DNA of 64,000 nt from Galactobacter valiniphilus. Lineage in GTDB: Bacteria; Actinomycetota; Actinomycetes; Actinomycetales; Micrococcaceae. The notes under the pieces were generated by a model. It was not told where the DNA came from. It saw nothing but the letters and a program-made list of their open reading frames with translations, and did not search any database. The stretch covers positions 1 to 64,000 of the forward strand of contig NZ_QQXK01000015.1 in the NCBI RefSeq assembly GCF_003575975.1. The letters are read 5' to 3'. Below are positions 37,538 to 46,607 of the stretch, in pieces. Each line of letters opens with the position of its first letter. Within the stretch, counting starts at the first letter, position 1. The position numbers and the translations under genes were made by a program.

Positions 37538-38320
37538 ATGACTGCCGTCCTCGCCTTTGACGATGTTTCCGTGATCCGTGGCGCCCGCCACCTGCTCAAG
37601 AACGTGAGCTGGAGCGTGGGCGAGGACGAGCGCTGGATCGTCATGGGTGCCAACGGCGCCGGCAAGTCGACCCTCCTGCGCATCGCCTCGACCCGGCTGT
37701 TCCCCACGCGCGGCGCCGTGGACGTGCTCGGTGAGCGCATGGGCAAGGTGGACCTCTCCGAGCTGCGCCCGGCCATCGGCGTCAGCTCGGCCCTGCTCGG
37801 CCGGGAGATGCGCGAGGAGGAGACGGCCCTCAACGCCGTCGTCTCCGCGTCGTACGGCATGACGGGACGCTGGCGCGAGCACTACGACGCCGACGACGAG
37901 CGCCGCGCCCTCCAGCTGCTAAACCAGTGGGGTGCCAGCACGCTGCTCTCGCGCCGCTACTCCACGCTCTCCGAGGGCGAGCGCGCCCGCGTGCTCATCG
38001 CCCGTTCGCTCATGTCCGATCCCGAGCTCCTGCTGCTGGACGAGCCGGCCGCCGGGCTCGACCTGGCCGGCCGCGAGGATCTGGTCCGCCGCCTCGGCGC
38101 GTTTGCCGCGAGCCCGCTCGCGCCCGCCATGGTGCTCGTGACCCACCACCTCGAGGAGATCCCCGAGAACTTCACGCATGCGCTGCTACTGCGCGACGGC
38201 GAGGTCGTGGCCCAGGGCCCGCTCGAGGAGACGGTCACGCAGGGCAACCTCGAGGCGACCTTCGGCCTGCAGCTGACCCTGAACCGCCAGGGTTCGCGCT
38301 TCAGCGCCTTCGCGCGCTGA
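37538..38320 (+). CDS. ABC transporter ATP-binding protein
   Basis: 260 aa single cassette. Walker A is GANGAGKST at about 39-47, the signature LSEGERARV replaces the usual LSGGQ, and Walker B is LLLLDEPAAGLD. No permease gene is adjacent. It resembles the lone cassettes related to YbbA/ModF-like ATPases, so a transport role is uncertain. It is followed 21 nt later by the TauE gene. Confidence 0.85.
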   Translation: MTAVLAFDDVSVIRGARHLLKNVSWSVGEDERWIVMGANGAGKSTLLRIASTRLFPTRGAVDVLGERMGKVDLSELRPAIGVSSALLGREMREEETALNAVVSASYGMTGRWREHYDADDERRALQLLNQWGASTLLSRRYSTLSEGERARVLIARSLMSDPELLLLDEPAAGLDLAGREDLVRRLGAFAASPLAPAMVLVTHHLEEIPENFTHALLLRDGEVVAQGPLEETVTQGNLEATFGLQLTLNRQGSRFSAFAR

Positions 38321-38341
38321 TCCGAAGGGGCACCGTTCGAC

Positions 38342-39130
38342 GTGGAGCTCTGGCAGTCGCTGCTGATCCTCTTGGCCGGGGTCTGGGCCGGGACCATCAA
38401 CACGATCGTGGGTTCCGGCTCGCTCGTGACCTTCCCGGTCCTCGTGGCGATGGGCCTGAACCCCGTCAACGCCGTCGTGTCCAACGCCATCGGCCTCGTG
38501 GCCGGCGGCGTGTCGGGGGCCTGGGGTTATCGCGAGGAGCTGCGCACGGTCCCGCGCACGCTCAAGCGGTTGCTGCCGGCCTCGATCGTCGGAGCGCTCC
38601 TCGGCGCGTGGCTGCTGCTCCACCTGCCGGAGAGCGTCTTCGGGATCGTCTCCCCGATCCTTGTGGCCCTCGCCGTGCTGCTCGTGATCCTGCAGCCGCG
38701 GCTCGCCGCGTGGGCCAAGGCCCGCTCCGGCGGCGTGGACGAGGGACCTGACGCGCAGCCGTTCTCCTCGGCGCTCGTCCTCCTCGTCTTCCTGACCGGC
38801 ATCTACGGCGGCTACTTCACGGCCGCCCAGGGCGTCATTCTCATGGGCATCTTCGGCGTCATGCTGCACGGCAGCCTGCAGCAGGCCAACGCCGTGAAGG
38901 TGGTCCTCTCGCTGGCGGTCAACCTCGTCGCCGCGGTGGCTTATCTCCTCTTCGCCTTCGAGCGCATCGATTGGCTCGTGGCCGGCCTCATCGCCGCGGG
39001 CTCGCTCTTCGGCGGCTGGCTGGGCGCCAAGGTGGGCCGCCGGCTCTCGCCCTTCGTGCTGCGTGCGTGCATCGTGGTGCTCGGCGTCGTGGCCTTTATT
39101 CACCTGATCTGGCAGTTGGTGTCCGCATGA
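38342..39130 (+). CDS. TauE/SafE family membrane transporter
   Basis: 262 aa from GTG. Seven or eight membrane segments occur in two halves, each with the family start (GVWAGTINTIVGSGSLVTFP near 15; GIYGGYFTAAQGVILMG near 155). The family exports or imports sulfite, sulfoacetate and related anions; the substrate here is unknown. GAAGGGG lies upstream. It overlaps the SpoU gene by 4 nt (ATGA). Confidence 0.88.
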   Translation: MELWQSLLILLAGVWAGTINTIVGSGSLVTFPVLVAMGLNPVNAVVSNAIGLVAGGVSGAWGYREELRTVPRTLKRLLPASIVGALLGAWLLLHLPESVFGIVSPILVALAVLLVILQPRLAAWAKARSGGVDEGPDAQPFSSALVLLVFLTGIYGGYFTAAQGVILMGIFGVMLHGSLQQANAVKVVLSLAVNLVAAVAYLLFAFERIDWLVAGLIAAGSLFGGWLGAKVGRRLSPFVLRACIVVLGVVAFIHLIWQLVSA

Positions 39131-39921
39131 GCATGATCCGCATCGAGTCGCTGGATGATCCCCGCCTGGGGGACTACCGGGGCCTGACGGACGCTGCCCT
39201 GGCCAAGACCCGGTCCCGCTTCATCGCCGAATCGACAGTGGTGGTTCGCCGCGCGCTCGCCTCGGGTGCCGTCCCGCGCTCCTTCCTCGTGGACGAGCGC
39301 CACGGCTCCGTGGTGGCGGAACTCGCCGCGGCGCACCCCGAGGCCCCCGTCTTCGTGGGGGAGGGCCCCGTGCTCGAGGCGCTCACGGGCTTCCACCTGC
39401 ACCGCGGTGCCCTGGGATCCTTCGAGCGCCCGGCGCCCGCGGACCTCGACGCCCTGCTGGAAGGCGCCCGCCGCGTCGTCGTGCTGGAGGACGTCGCCGA
39501 GCACACCAACGTGGGAGCGATCTTCCGCAGCGCCGCCGGCCTGGGCATCGATGCGGTGTTGCTGAGCCCGCGCAGCGCCGATCCGCTGTACCGCCGGGCC
39601 ATCCGCGTCTCCATGGGCACGGTGTTCTCGCAGCCCTGGGCCCGCCTCGACACGTGGCCGGAGGGCATCGCAGCCCTCAAGCGGCACGGCTTCGAGGTGC
39701 ACGCCCTGGAGCTGACGGACGACGCGCTCAGCATCGAGGAGCTGGCGGCGCGCGGGCCGGAGCGGCTGGCCCTCGTTCTCGGCACGGAGGGTGCAGGCAT
39801 CCGCCCCGAAACCCTCGAGGCCGTGGACGGCGCCGTGCTCATTCCCATGCGCGAGGGGGTCTCCTCGCTCAACGTGGGCGCCGCGGCCGCCGTGGCGATG
39901 TGGGAGCTCCGGGCGCGCTGA
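39127..39921 (+). CDS. SpoU/TrmH family RNA 2'-O-methyltransferase
   Basis: 264 aa. The SPOUT motifs are NVGAIFRSA near 135, [10 protein letters not shown] near 218 and [10 protein letters not shown] near 245. It uses SAM and is knotted and dimeric. N-terminal residues 1-95 form the substrate-binding domain of the 23S rRNA methylases (RlmB/TsnR-like). The exact rRNA or tRNA site is not predictable. It is last in the ABC-TauE-SpoU operon. Confidence 0.9.
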   Translation: MSMIRIESLDDPRLGDYRGLTDAALAKTRSRFIAESTVVVRRALASGAVPRSFLVDERHGSVVAELAAAHPEAPVFVGEGPVLEALTGFHLHRGALGSFERPAPADLDALLEGARRVVVLEDVAEHTNVGAIFRSAAGLGIDAVLLSPRSADPLYRRAIRVSMGTVFSQPWARLDTWPEGIAALKRHGFEVHALELTDDALSIEELAARGPERLALVLGTEGAGIRPETLEAVDGAVLIPMREGVSSLNVGAAAAVAMWELRAR

Positions 39922-39951
39922 CCGCGCGTCAGCCCCCGCCCAAATTCCGTG

Positions 39952-39957
39952 TAGAAT
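39952..39957 (+). promoter_or_regulatory. -10 box of rpmE2 promoter
   Basis: TAGAAT, giving a leader of about 75 nt before rpmE2. Confidence 0.5.
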
Positions 39958-39995
39958 GGAGCGTCGTCGCATGTGCGGCGCCTCCACTTTCATTG

Positions 39996-40015
39996 CCCCT
40001 GGCCAAATCCAGGGG
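39996..40015 (+). promoter_or_regulatory. hairpin in the rpmE2 leader
   Basis: CCCCTGG (39996-40002) pairs with CCAGGGG (40009-40015), 21 nt before the rpmE2 ATG. Ribosomal-protein leaders for L31 are known in several bacteria; whether this is one is untested. Confidence 0.4.
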
Positions 40016-40036
40016 CCCAAGAGAAATGGTGATCCC

Positions 40037-40291
40037 ATGAAGGCTGGCATCCACCCGAACTACGGTCCCGTCGTGTTCCGTGACCTCGCTTCCGGCGAGA
40101 AGTACCTGACCCACTCCACCGCCTCCAGCGGCAAGACCATCGAGTGGGAGGACGGCAACACCTACCCCGTCATCGACGTGGAAATCTCCGCCGCCTCGCA
40201 CCCGTTCTACACGGGCAAGCAGCGCATCATGGACTCCGCCGGCCGCGTGGAGCGCTTCAACCAGCGCTTCAAGGGCTTCGGCGGCAAGTGA
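40037..40291 (+). CDS. rpmE2: ribosomal protein bL31, type B
   Basis: 84 aa. It matches type B L31 ([16 protein letters not shown]...[25 protein letters not shown] pattern), which lacks the zinc-binding CxxC of type A. Such zinc-free paralogues replace the zinc form under zinc limitation when Zur controls them. I see no convincing Zur box here, so it may be the only or main L31. It is monocistronic, with its own promoter and terminator. Confidence 0.95.
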   Translation: MKAGIHPNYGPVVFRDLASGEKYLTHSTASSGKTIEWEDGNTYPVIDVEISAASHPFYTGKQRIMDSAGRVERFNQRFKGFGGK

Positions 40292-40297
40292 GCCGTC

Positions 40298-40320
40298 GCG
40301 CGCGGTGCTGAACCGCGCGC
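40298..40320 (+). terminator. terminator of rpmE2
   Basis: GCGCGCGGT pairs with ACCGCGCGC around loop GCTGA, then CTCTTG. A second weaker hairpin (about 40336-40378, CGGGCC with GGCCCG) follows. Confidence 0.6.
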
Positions 40321-40440
40321 CTCTTGAACGATCGGGCCTCGTGTCATCCCGCAAGGGAGGGCGCGGGGCCCGGTCCGTTTCCGGCCCACGCCAAGCGCGC
40401 CGCGCACGCTGAAGGGGCCGGCGCCCCTGAACGGGCGCAC

Positions 40441-40446
40441 TATGCT
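40441..40446 (+). promoter_or_regulatory. -10 box of the lipoate-ligase-like gene
   Basis: TATGCT 8 nt before the GTG start, so the message is probably leaderless. Confidence 0.45.
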
Positions 40447-40454
40447 GGGGAAGC

Positions 40455-41531
40455 GTGAGCACAGAGCCAGCGCAGAGCATTCATCACGGCGAGTACAAGG
40501 TCCCGGGCGGCAAGCTCGTGGTCGCGGATCTGACGGTGGCTGACGGGATCATCGCCTCCGCGAGCATCAACGGCGACTTCTTCCTGGAGCCGGACGAGGC
40601 CCTTGAGGACATCGACGCAGCGCTCGTCGGCCTCGCCGTGGGCACGAGCCACGAGGACCTCGCCGCCGCCGTGACGGCCAAGCTGCGCTCGGACGCCGTG
40701 ATGTTCGGCTTCGACGCCCGCGCCGTCGCGACCGCCGTGCGCCGCGCCCTGGGCCTGGCCACGGGATGGACGGACCACGCCTGGCAGGTGCTCGGCCCCA
40801 CGCCGTACCCCATCGCCGTTAACGCGGCCCTCGACGAGGTCCTAGCGCGCCAGGTGGGCGCCGGGTTGCGCCCGCCGACCATGCGCCTGTGGGAGTGGAA
40901 CGAGCCGGCCGTGGTGATCGGTTCCTTCCAGTCCCTCAAGAATGAGGTGGATGCCGAGCAGGCCGAGCGCTACGGCGTGAAGGTCGTCCGCCGCATCTCG
41001 GGCGGCGGCGCCATGTTCATGGAGGCCGGCAATTGCATCACGTACTCGCTCTACCTGCCCACCTCGCTCGTGGACGGGATGTCCTTCGCGGATTCCTACC
41101 CCTTCCTCGACGCGTGGGTCATGGAGTCGCTTGCCCGGGTCGGTGTTGAGGCGCATTACGTCCCGCTCAACGACATCGCGACGGAGGCCGGCAAGATCGG
41201 CGGCGCCGCGCAGAAGCGCCTCGCCGGTGGCGGCATGCTCCACCACGTGACCATGAGCTACGACATCGACGCGGACAAGATGACCCAGGTGCTGCGCATC
41301 GGCCGCGAGAAGATCTCGGACAAGGGCATCACGAGCGCCAAGAAGCGCGTGGATCCGCTCAAGCGCCAGACGGGTCGCAGCCGCGAGCAGATCCTGGAGA
41401 CGCTCACGGAGGTGTTCACGCAGCGCTACGGCGCCACCCCCGCCACGCTCGACGCCGCGACGCTCGCGGAGGCCGAGGCGCTCGCGGAGAGCAAGTTCGA
41501 CACGCCGGAGTGGACGGCCCGCGTGCCGTAG
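40455..41531 (+). CDS. lplA: lipoate-protein ligase A family protein
   Basis: 358 aa from GTG. Residues about 1-90 resemble the LplA accessory (C-terminal) domain (GEYKVPGGKLV...DFFLEP...LVG). Residues 100-330 form the biotin/lipoate ligase catalytic domain, with RRISGGGAMFMEAGN near 176 and KIGGAAQKRL near 248 (lysine for the acyl-AMP). The domain order is therefore reversed compared with E. coli LplA. It probably attaches lipoate or octanoate to E2 or GcvH proteins; amidotransferase activity cannot be excluded. Confidence 0.82.
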   Translation: MSTEPAQSIHHGEYKVPGGKLVVADLTVADGIIASASINGDFFLEPDEALEDIDAALVGLAVGTSHEDLAAAVTAKLRSDAVMFGFDARAVATAVRRALGLATGWTDHAWQVLGPTPYPIAVNAALDEVLARQVGAGLRPPTMRLWEWNEPAVVIGSFQSLKNEVDAEQAERYGVKVVRRISGGGAMFMEAGNCITYSLYLPTSLVDGMSFADSYPFLDAWVMESLARVGVEAHYVPLNDIATEAGKIGGAAQKRLAGGGMLHHVTMSYDIDADKMTQVLRIGREKISDKGITSAKKRVDPLKRQTGRSREQILETLTEVFTQRYGATPATLDAATLAEAEALAESKFDTPEWTARVP

Positions 41532-41551
41532 GCGCGGCCTTTACGAAAGCA

Positions 41552-41591
41552 CGACGGCGCCGCTCCCCTTGACGGGGGAGCGGCGCCGTCG
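41552..41591. terminator. bidirectional terminator, lplA / pepN
   Basis: Perfect 17-bp arms (41552-41568 and 41575-41591) with loop TTGACG and the CGACGGC core, between convergent genes. Confidence 0.8.
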
Positions 41592-41621
41592 GCGTCGGTG
41601 GGCCCGGGCGGGCCGCCCGGC

Positions 41622-44261
41622 TCAGCCGCGCTGGGAGGCGGCCTGCGCGCCCAGGCGGCGCCGGACGTCGTCGAGCCGTTCGATGACGAGGCGGCGCAAG
41701 GCGGCCGGGGCCTCGGCGTGCGCCGCGAGCCAGGACTCGGCGGCGAGCACCGTGGGATGCGTCGCGCCGTCGCCGTCGTCGAGCTCCGCACCGGCGGGGA
41801 AGAGGCCCTCCACGACGCGCGTGGCCTGTCCCTGGGTCTGCTGCGCCCATACGTCGGCGATGCGCTCGAAGTACTCGTCCTCGTGCCCGACGCCGACGCC
41901 AGAGGGGTCGATGCCCAGGCCGTCGATCGTGGCCTGCAGGTGATCGTTGGAGAGCGTCGCGCCGCTCGCGTCGGCACCGGAGTACGCGGCGGCTCGGGCA
42001 GCGTCCTTGGCGGCGGCGAGCGGGCGGGCGGCCAGGGCGCGGGTGAGACCCGTCGCGGAGATGGCCGTGGGGGCGGCGGCGTCGGCGGCCCGCAGCTCCT
42101 CCTCGGAGCGGCGGCCGTGGGCGGCCAGGGCCACGAGCGCGGCCCAGGCGAGCTCCTCGCCGAGCGCGAACTCGTCGTCGGCGAGCCAGGCCTCGGTCAC
42201 CTCGAGGCTCTGGGCGTCGGGCGTCTGCTGCTCGGCGAGCGAGGCGAAGAGAGCACGCAGGCGCACCGTGCGCTCGTCGGAGGGCTCGGGGGCCTCCACG
42301 ATCGACTCCAGCAGGTAGGTGACCCAGCGGGCCAGGAGCTCCTGGCGGTCGCCCGCGAGCGTGTAGGACTCGAGGCCGGAACCGGCCTGCGCGAAGGACT
42401 GGGCCAGCACGCCCGAGTCCTCGATCAGCCCGGCGTTGGAGACCACGCCGTCCACGAAGCGCTCCACGGGGAGCGTAGCGTCGCGCACGAGGTTCCAGGC
42501 GCCGGCCAGCGCCGTGGCGCGGGCCAGTTCGTCGTCGAGCCCCTCGCCGAGGGCGATGCGCAGCGTGGACTCGTCCATGCCGATCTTGGCGTAGCTGAGG
42601 TCCTCGTCGTTGACGAGCCAGGCGGAGCCGAGCGGCGTGCCGACGAGCTCGGGGACGGGCGTCCTGGCGCCCTCGACGAGGACCGCCACCTGCGCCGTGC
42701 GCGCGGCCGGCGCGTCGGCCGCTGGGGAGTACACGCCCACCTTGGCCACGTGCGGGCGCAGGACCGTCTCGCCCGAGCGCGGGTCGATGCCGTCCTGGAC
42801 GAGCGTGGCGGAGGCGATCTTGCCCTCGGCCTCGGTGAGCTCGAGGCTCAGGCGGTTGACGCCGGCCGTCTGCAGCCAGGCCTCGGCCCAGGCGCCCATG
42901 TCGCGCCCGGAGGCCTCCTCGAGGGCCGAGAGGAAGTCGCTCAGGCGGGTGTTTCCCCAGGCGTGGCGCGTGAAGTAGGCGCGCGCGGCGGCGAGGAAGG
43001 CGTCCTGGCCCACGAAGGCCGAGAGCTGCTTGAGCACCGACGCGCCCTTGGCGTAGGTGATGCCGTCGAAGTTCTGGTCGGCCGCCTCGAGGTCGGTGAT
43101 GTCGGCGACGATGGGGTGCGTCGTGGGGTATTGGTCCTGGCGGTAGGCCCAGGCCTTGCGGCGCGAGGCGAAGGTGGTCCAGGCCGTCGTGAAGTCGGTG
43201 GCCTCGTCCACGACGAGCGTGCCCACGTAGTCGGCGAAGGACTCCTTGAGCCACAGATCGTCCCACCAGGCCATGGTGACGAGGTCGCCGAACCACATGT
43301 GGCACATCTCGTGCATGATCGTGTTGGCGCGCTGCTCGTGCTGGGCCTCGGTGGCCGGGGACGTGAAGACGTAGCGCTCGGTGAAGGTCACGAGGCCCGG
43401 ATTCTCCATGGCGCCCAGGTTGTACTCGGGCACGAAGGCCTGGTCGTACTTGCCCCAGGGGTAGGCGATGTCGAAGTGCGTGTGGAACCAATCGAGGCCG
43501 CGCTTGGTCAAGTCGAAGACCTCGTGTGCGTCCATCGAGGCGGCGAGCGAGGCGCGCGTCGCGATGCCGAGCGGCACCGTGACGGCCTCGCCCGAGGCGG
43601 TGACGCCCTCATAGTGGTCGTTCCAGAGGGCGTAGGGGCCGGCCAGGAACGTGGTGATGTACGTGGACATCGGCTCGGTCGTGGCGAACTCGCGGGTGCT
43701 GTTGGCGCCCCCGGCCTCGCGCAGGCCCACGAGCGCGCCGTTCGAGGCGGCGTGCCACTGATCGGGGGCCGTGATGGAGATCGAGAAGCGGGCCTTCAGG
43801 TCGGGCTGCTCGAAGTTGGGGAAGATGCGACGCGCGTCGGCCGGCTCGTTCTGGGAGTACAGGTACGTGTTGCCGTCAGCCGGGTCGACGAAGCGGTGCA
43901 CGCCCTCGCCCGAGCGCGAGTACGCCGAGGCGCTGACGATCTCGACGACGTTGCTGGCGGCCAGGCCACTCAGGCGCAGGCGCGCGCCGTCCACGACGTC
44001 CTCGGGGTTCAACGCCGTGCCGTTGAGCGTGATCGACTCGAGGGAGTAGCCCAGGTAGTCGAGGAAGGTGGCGGAGCCCTCGGTGGCGTCGAAGGCGATG
44101 CGGGTCGTGACGGGGTAGCTCGGGACGGCCGGATCCTCGGCCTGCGAGAAGTCAACGTGGATCGCGTAGTCGTGGGTGGTGACCAGCCCGGAACGCTCCG
44201 CCGCCTCGTCGCGGCGCAGGTTCTCGTTGGAGGGGCGTGCTTCAAGTCTCATGTCGTCCAT
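41622..44261 (-). CDS. pepN: aminopeptidase N (M1 family)
   Basis: About 879 aa from ATG 44261 (ATG 44252 and GTG 44291 are alternatives). It has the exopeptidase motif GAMEN, the zinc motif HEMCHMWFGDLV and the third ligand Glu in WLKESFADY. The large C-terminal ERAP1-like domain is complete. It is a cytoplasmic zinc enzyme removing N-terminal residues from peptides. It lies downstream of the acyl-CoA dehydrogenase gene, separated by a terminator and a second long hairpin, so it has its own transcript. Confidence 0.95.
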   Translation of the reverse strand: MDDMRLEARPSNENLRRDEAAERSGLVTTHDYAIHVDFSQAEDPAVPSYPVTTRIAFDATEGSATFLDYLGYSLESITLNGTALNPEDVVDGARLRLSGLAASNVVEIVSASAYSRSGEGVHRFVDPADGNTYLYSQNEPADARRIFPNFEQPDLKARFSISITAPDQWHAASNGALVGLREAGGANSTREFATTEPMSTYITTFLAGPYALWNDHYEGVTASGEAVTVPLGIATRASLAASMDAHEVFDLTKRGLDWFHTHFDIAYPWGKYDQAFVPEYNLGAMENPGLVTFTERYVFTSPATEAQHEQRANTIMHEMCHMWFGDLVTMAWWDDLWLKESFADYVGTLVVDEATDFTTAWTTFASRRKAWAYRQDQYPTTHPIVADITDLEAADQNFDGITYAKGASVLKQLSAFVGQDAFLAAARAYFTRHAWGNTRLSDFLSALEEASGRDMGAWAEAWLQTAGVNRLSLELTEAEGKIASATLVQDGIDPRSGETVLRPHVAKVGVYSPAADAPAARTAQVAVLVEGARTPVPELVGTPLGSAWLVNDEDLSYAKIGMDESTLRIALGEGLDDELARATALAGAWNLVRDATLPVERFVDGVVSNAGLIEDSGVLAQSFAQAGSGLESYTLAGDRQELLARWVTYLLESIVEAPEPSDERTVRLRALFASLAEQQTPDAQSLEVTEAWLADDEFALGEELAWAALVALAAHGRRSEEELRAADAAAPTAISATGLTRALAARPLAAAKDAARAAAYSGADASGATLSNDHLQATIDGLGIDPSGVGVGHEDEYFERIADVWAQQTQGQATRVVEGLFPAGAELDDGDGATHPTVLAAESWLAAHAEAPAALRRLVIERLDDVRRRLGAQAASQRG

Positions 44262-44355
44262 CTTCTCACCGCTGCCCGCGCCGTCTCCCACCGGGCAGGG
44301 GCGTGGCGCGGGGACCCCGCCCGCCAGCCCTCGCCCCGCCCCCTACGCCCGCCCA

Positions 44356-44416
44356 CTCCCGCCGTTGTCGTCGGGTCCCGCACGAATCGTGCGGGACTCG
44401 ACGACAAAGGCGGGAG
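44356..44416. repeat. 61-nt hairpin upstream of pepN
   Basis: Outer stem CTCCCGCC (44356-44363) with GGCGGGAG (44409-44416), middle GTCGTCG with CGACGAC, and inner GTCCCGCACGA with TCGTGCGGGAC. Small mismatches lie between the stems. It has no T-run and sits 95-155 nt before the pepN start. It could be a relic of a small mobile repeat or a regulatory structure. Confidence 0.6.
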
Positions 44417-44440
44417 AGGAGGTGAGAACCAGCGTAAGGC

Positions 44441-44480
44441 AAGGGCCCGACGGCGGGTGCTCACCCGCCGTCGGGCCCTT
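44441..44480. terminator. terminator of the acyl-CoA dehydrogenase gene
   Basis: Perfect 19-bp arms (44441-44459 and 44462-44480) with a 2-nt tip and the CGACGGC core. Confidence 0.8.
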
Positions 44481-44515
44481 GCCGTGGGTGGCGCCAGGTG
44501 GGGGCGCCCGGGCGC

Positions 44516-46585
44516 CTAGCGCCGGCCGGCCTTGGCGGCCGCCTTCGCCTCGGCGCGGCGGCGCTTGAGCAACACCTTCTCGTCCACGGGGGAGTTGGGA
44601 TCGGCGCGCAGGTGGCGGTAGTACTCAGCCGCCTCGTCCTGGCGGGCCTGCTCGGCTCCCGAGGAGATGGGGGCGCGCAGGTGCGCCTGCGTGTAGCCGA
44701 AGGCATCCACGAGGTCCTGGGCGTGCGGGCGCAGGCGGGCGATCAAGCGGTCAACATACTCGATGAGCGTGCGGGCGCGCTGGGCGGAGAGGCGGCCATG
44801 CATGAGGTACCAGCCGAGCTCCTCCTCGATGCATCCCAGGCCGAAGAGATCGCGCAGCCACGTGAGAATGGTGCGGGTGTCCTCGTCCTCGACGGCCTCC
44901 AGGCCGCGCGTGAACGCCTCCCACTGCAGGAGCCGACCATGGGCGGCGGCCGCCTTGATGAGGGCGTCCTGGTTCTCGTTGAAGACGCGGGCCTTCTCGG
45001 CCGAGGAGGCCTTCGCCACGTCGTTGAGCGCGCGGCCGATCTGGGACACCGTGACGTTGATGCGCTCCGTCAGCAGCGCGCGCTGGACCTCGGGATCCTT
45101 GAGCACGGTGGCGCTGCGCTTCTCGCTGCCCGTGTCGCGGGCCTCCTGGCCCAGGGCGCGCAGGCCGGTGCGGGCCAGGACGGCATCGGAAACGGTGCGC
45201 AGCGCGAAGCGGGCCATGCCGGCGGCGTCCATGCCCTTGAAGGACTTGGCGTAGTCGGTCAGCAGGCGCTTGCCCACGAGCTGGAGCAGGATGTTGTTAT
45301 CGCCCTCGAAGGTCGCGTAGATGTCGAGGTCGGAATGCAGCCCGGTGAAGCGGTTCTCGGCCAGGAAGCCGGCACCGCCGCACGCCTCTCGGCACTCCTG
45401 CAGCGTGCCGAGCGCGTCCCACGTCGTGGTGGGCTTGAGCGCGGCGGCGAGGGTCTCGAGATCCTCGCGGTCGGCGTCCGAGGCGCGTTCGCCGGAGAAG
45501 ACGCCGTCGAAGGCCTCGAGCAGCTCCTCGTGCGAGAACGAGCCGGCGTAGGTGCGGGCGATGAGCGGGATGAGGCGGCGCTGATGGCGCTGGTAGTCGA
45601 GGATGACCTCCTCCTGGACATCGCTACTCGCGTTGAACTGGCGGCGCTGGTTCGCGTAGGTGACGGCGATCTGGAGGGCCACCTTGGAGGCGGCCGTCGC
45701 GGCGCCGTCGAGCGAGACGCGCCCCTGGACCAGGGTGCCGATCATCGTGAAGAAGCGGCGGCCGGGGGACTCGATGGGGGAGGAGTAGCTGCCGTCCTCG
45801 GCCACATCGCCGTAGCGGTTAAGCAGGTTGGTGCGCGGGACGCGGACGTCGCTGAAGTGCAGGCGGCCGTTGTCGATGCCGTTGAGCCCGCCCTTGACGC
45901 CGTCGTCCTCGCCGCCGATGCCGGGCAGGAAGGTGCCCGCCTCGTCGCGGATCGGCACATAGAAGCAGTGCACGCCGTGGTTCACGCCGTTGGTGATGAG
46001 CTGGGCGAAGACCGTGGCGGCCTTGCCGTGCAGGGCCGCGTTGCCGAGGTAGTCCTTCCAGCCCGCGCGGAACGGGGTGTTGATGACGAATTCCTGGGCC
46101 TGCGGATCGTAGGTGGCCGTCGTGGCGATGGAGGCGACGTCGGAGCCGTGGCCCGTCTCCGTCATGGCGAAGGCGCCGGGGATCTCCATGCTCATGATGC
46201 CGGGGAGCCACTTGTCGTGGTGCTCGCGCGTGCCGAGGTGCAGGACGGCGGCGCCGAAGAGGCCCCACTGCACGCCGGCCTTGATCTGCAGCGAGGGGTC
46301 GGCCGTGACGAGCTCCTCGAAGCCCGCGATGTTGCCGCCGTGGTCGTCCCCGCCGCCCAGGTGGCTCGGGAAGGCGCGGTGCACGGCCTTGGCCTCGACG
46401 AGGGTGTAGAGATTCTGCAGCGTGCGCTCGCGATGCTCGGGCATGGGTTGCCCCTCGATCTTGGCCAGCTCGGGGCGCGCGGAGAGGGCGCGGGCCTCGC
46501 GGCGCACCTCGGCCCAGCGGCCCAGGAGCTGCTCGCCGAGCGCTGCGACGTCGAGGCGGGGGGTGGTGCTCTCGGTGGTGCTCAT
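44516..46585 (-). CDS. large acyl-CoA dehydrogenase/oxidase (FadE5-like)
   Basis: 689 aa from ATG 46585. It has the flavin-binding ACAD core (AMTETGHGSDVASI near 143; GVKGGLNGIDNGRLHFSDVRV) and the acyl-CoA-oxidase-like EGDNNILLQLVGKRLL near 417. It then has a long C-terminal domain ending in Lys/Ala-rich residues. It probably performs the first step of beta-oxidation. With the divergent thiolase, FabG4 and MaoC genes it matches the mycobacterial fadE5-fadA2-fabG4-htdX group. Oxidase versus dehydrogenase activity is undecided. Confidence 0.85.
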   Translation of the reverse strand: MSTTESTTPRLDVAALGEQLLGRWAEVRREARALSARPELAKIEGQPMPEHRERTLQNLYTLVEAKAVHRAFPSHLGGGDDHGGNIAGFEELVTADPSLQIKAGVQWGLFGAAVLHLGTREHHDKWLPGIMSMEIPGAFAMTETGHGSDVASIATTATYDPQAQEFVINTPFRAGWKDYLGNAALHGKAATVFAQLITNGVNHGVHCFYVPIRDEAGTFLPGIGGEDDGVKGGLNGIDNGRLHFSDVRVPRTNLLNRYGDVAEDGSYSSPIESPGRRFFTMIGTLVQGRVSLDGAATAASKVALQIAVTYANQRRQFNASSDVQEEVILDYQRHQRRLIPLIARTYAGSFSHEELLEAFDGVFSGERASDADREDLETLAAALKPTTTWDALGTLQECREACGGAGFLAENRFTGLHSDLDIYATFEGDNNILLQLVGKRLLTDYAKSFKGMDAAGMARFALRTVSDAVLARTGLRALGQEARDTGSEKRSATVLKDPEVQRALLTERINVTVSQIGRALNDVAKASSAEKARVFNENQDALIKAAAAHGRLLQWEAFTRGLEAVEDEDTRTILTWLRDLFGLGCIEEELGWYLMHGRLSAQRARTLIEYVDRLIARLRPHAQDLVDAFGYTQAHLRAPISSGAEQARQDEAAEYYRHLRADPNSPVDEKVLLKRRRAEAKAAAKAGRR

Positions 46586-46607
46586 CAACGAATCCTTTCG
46601 ATTCTGG

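Noticed and set aside
41598-44519. 973-aa open frame on the + strand
   Set aside because: It is entirely antisense to pepN, whose M1 motifs are intact.
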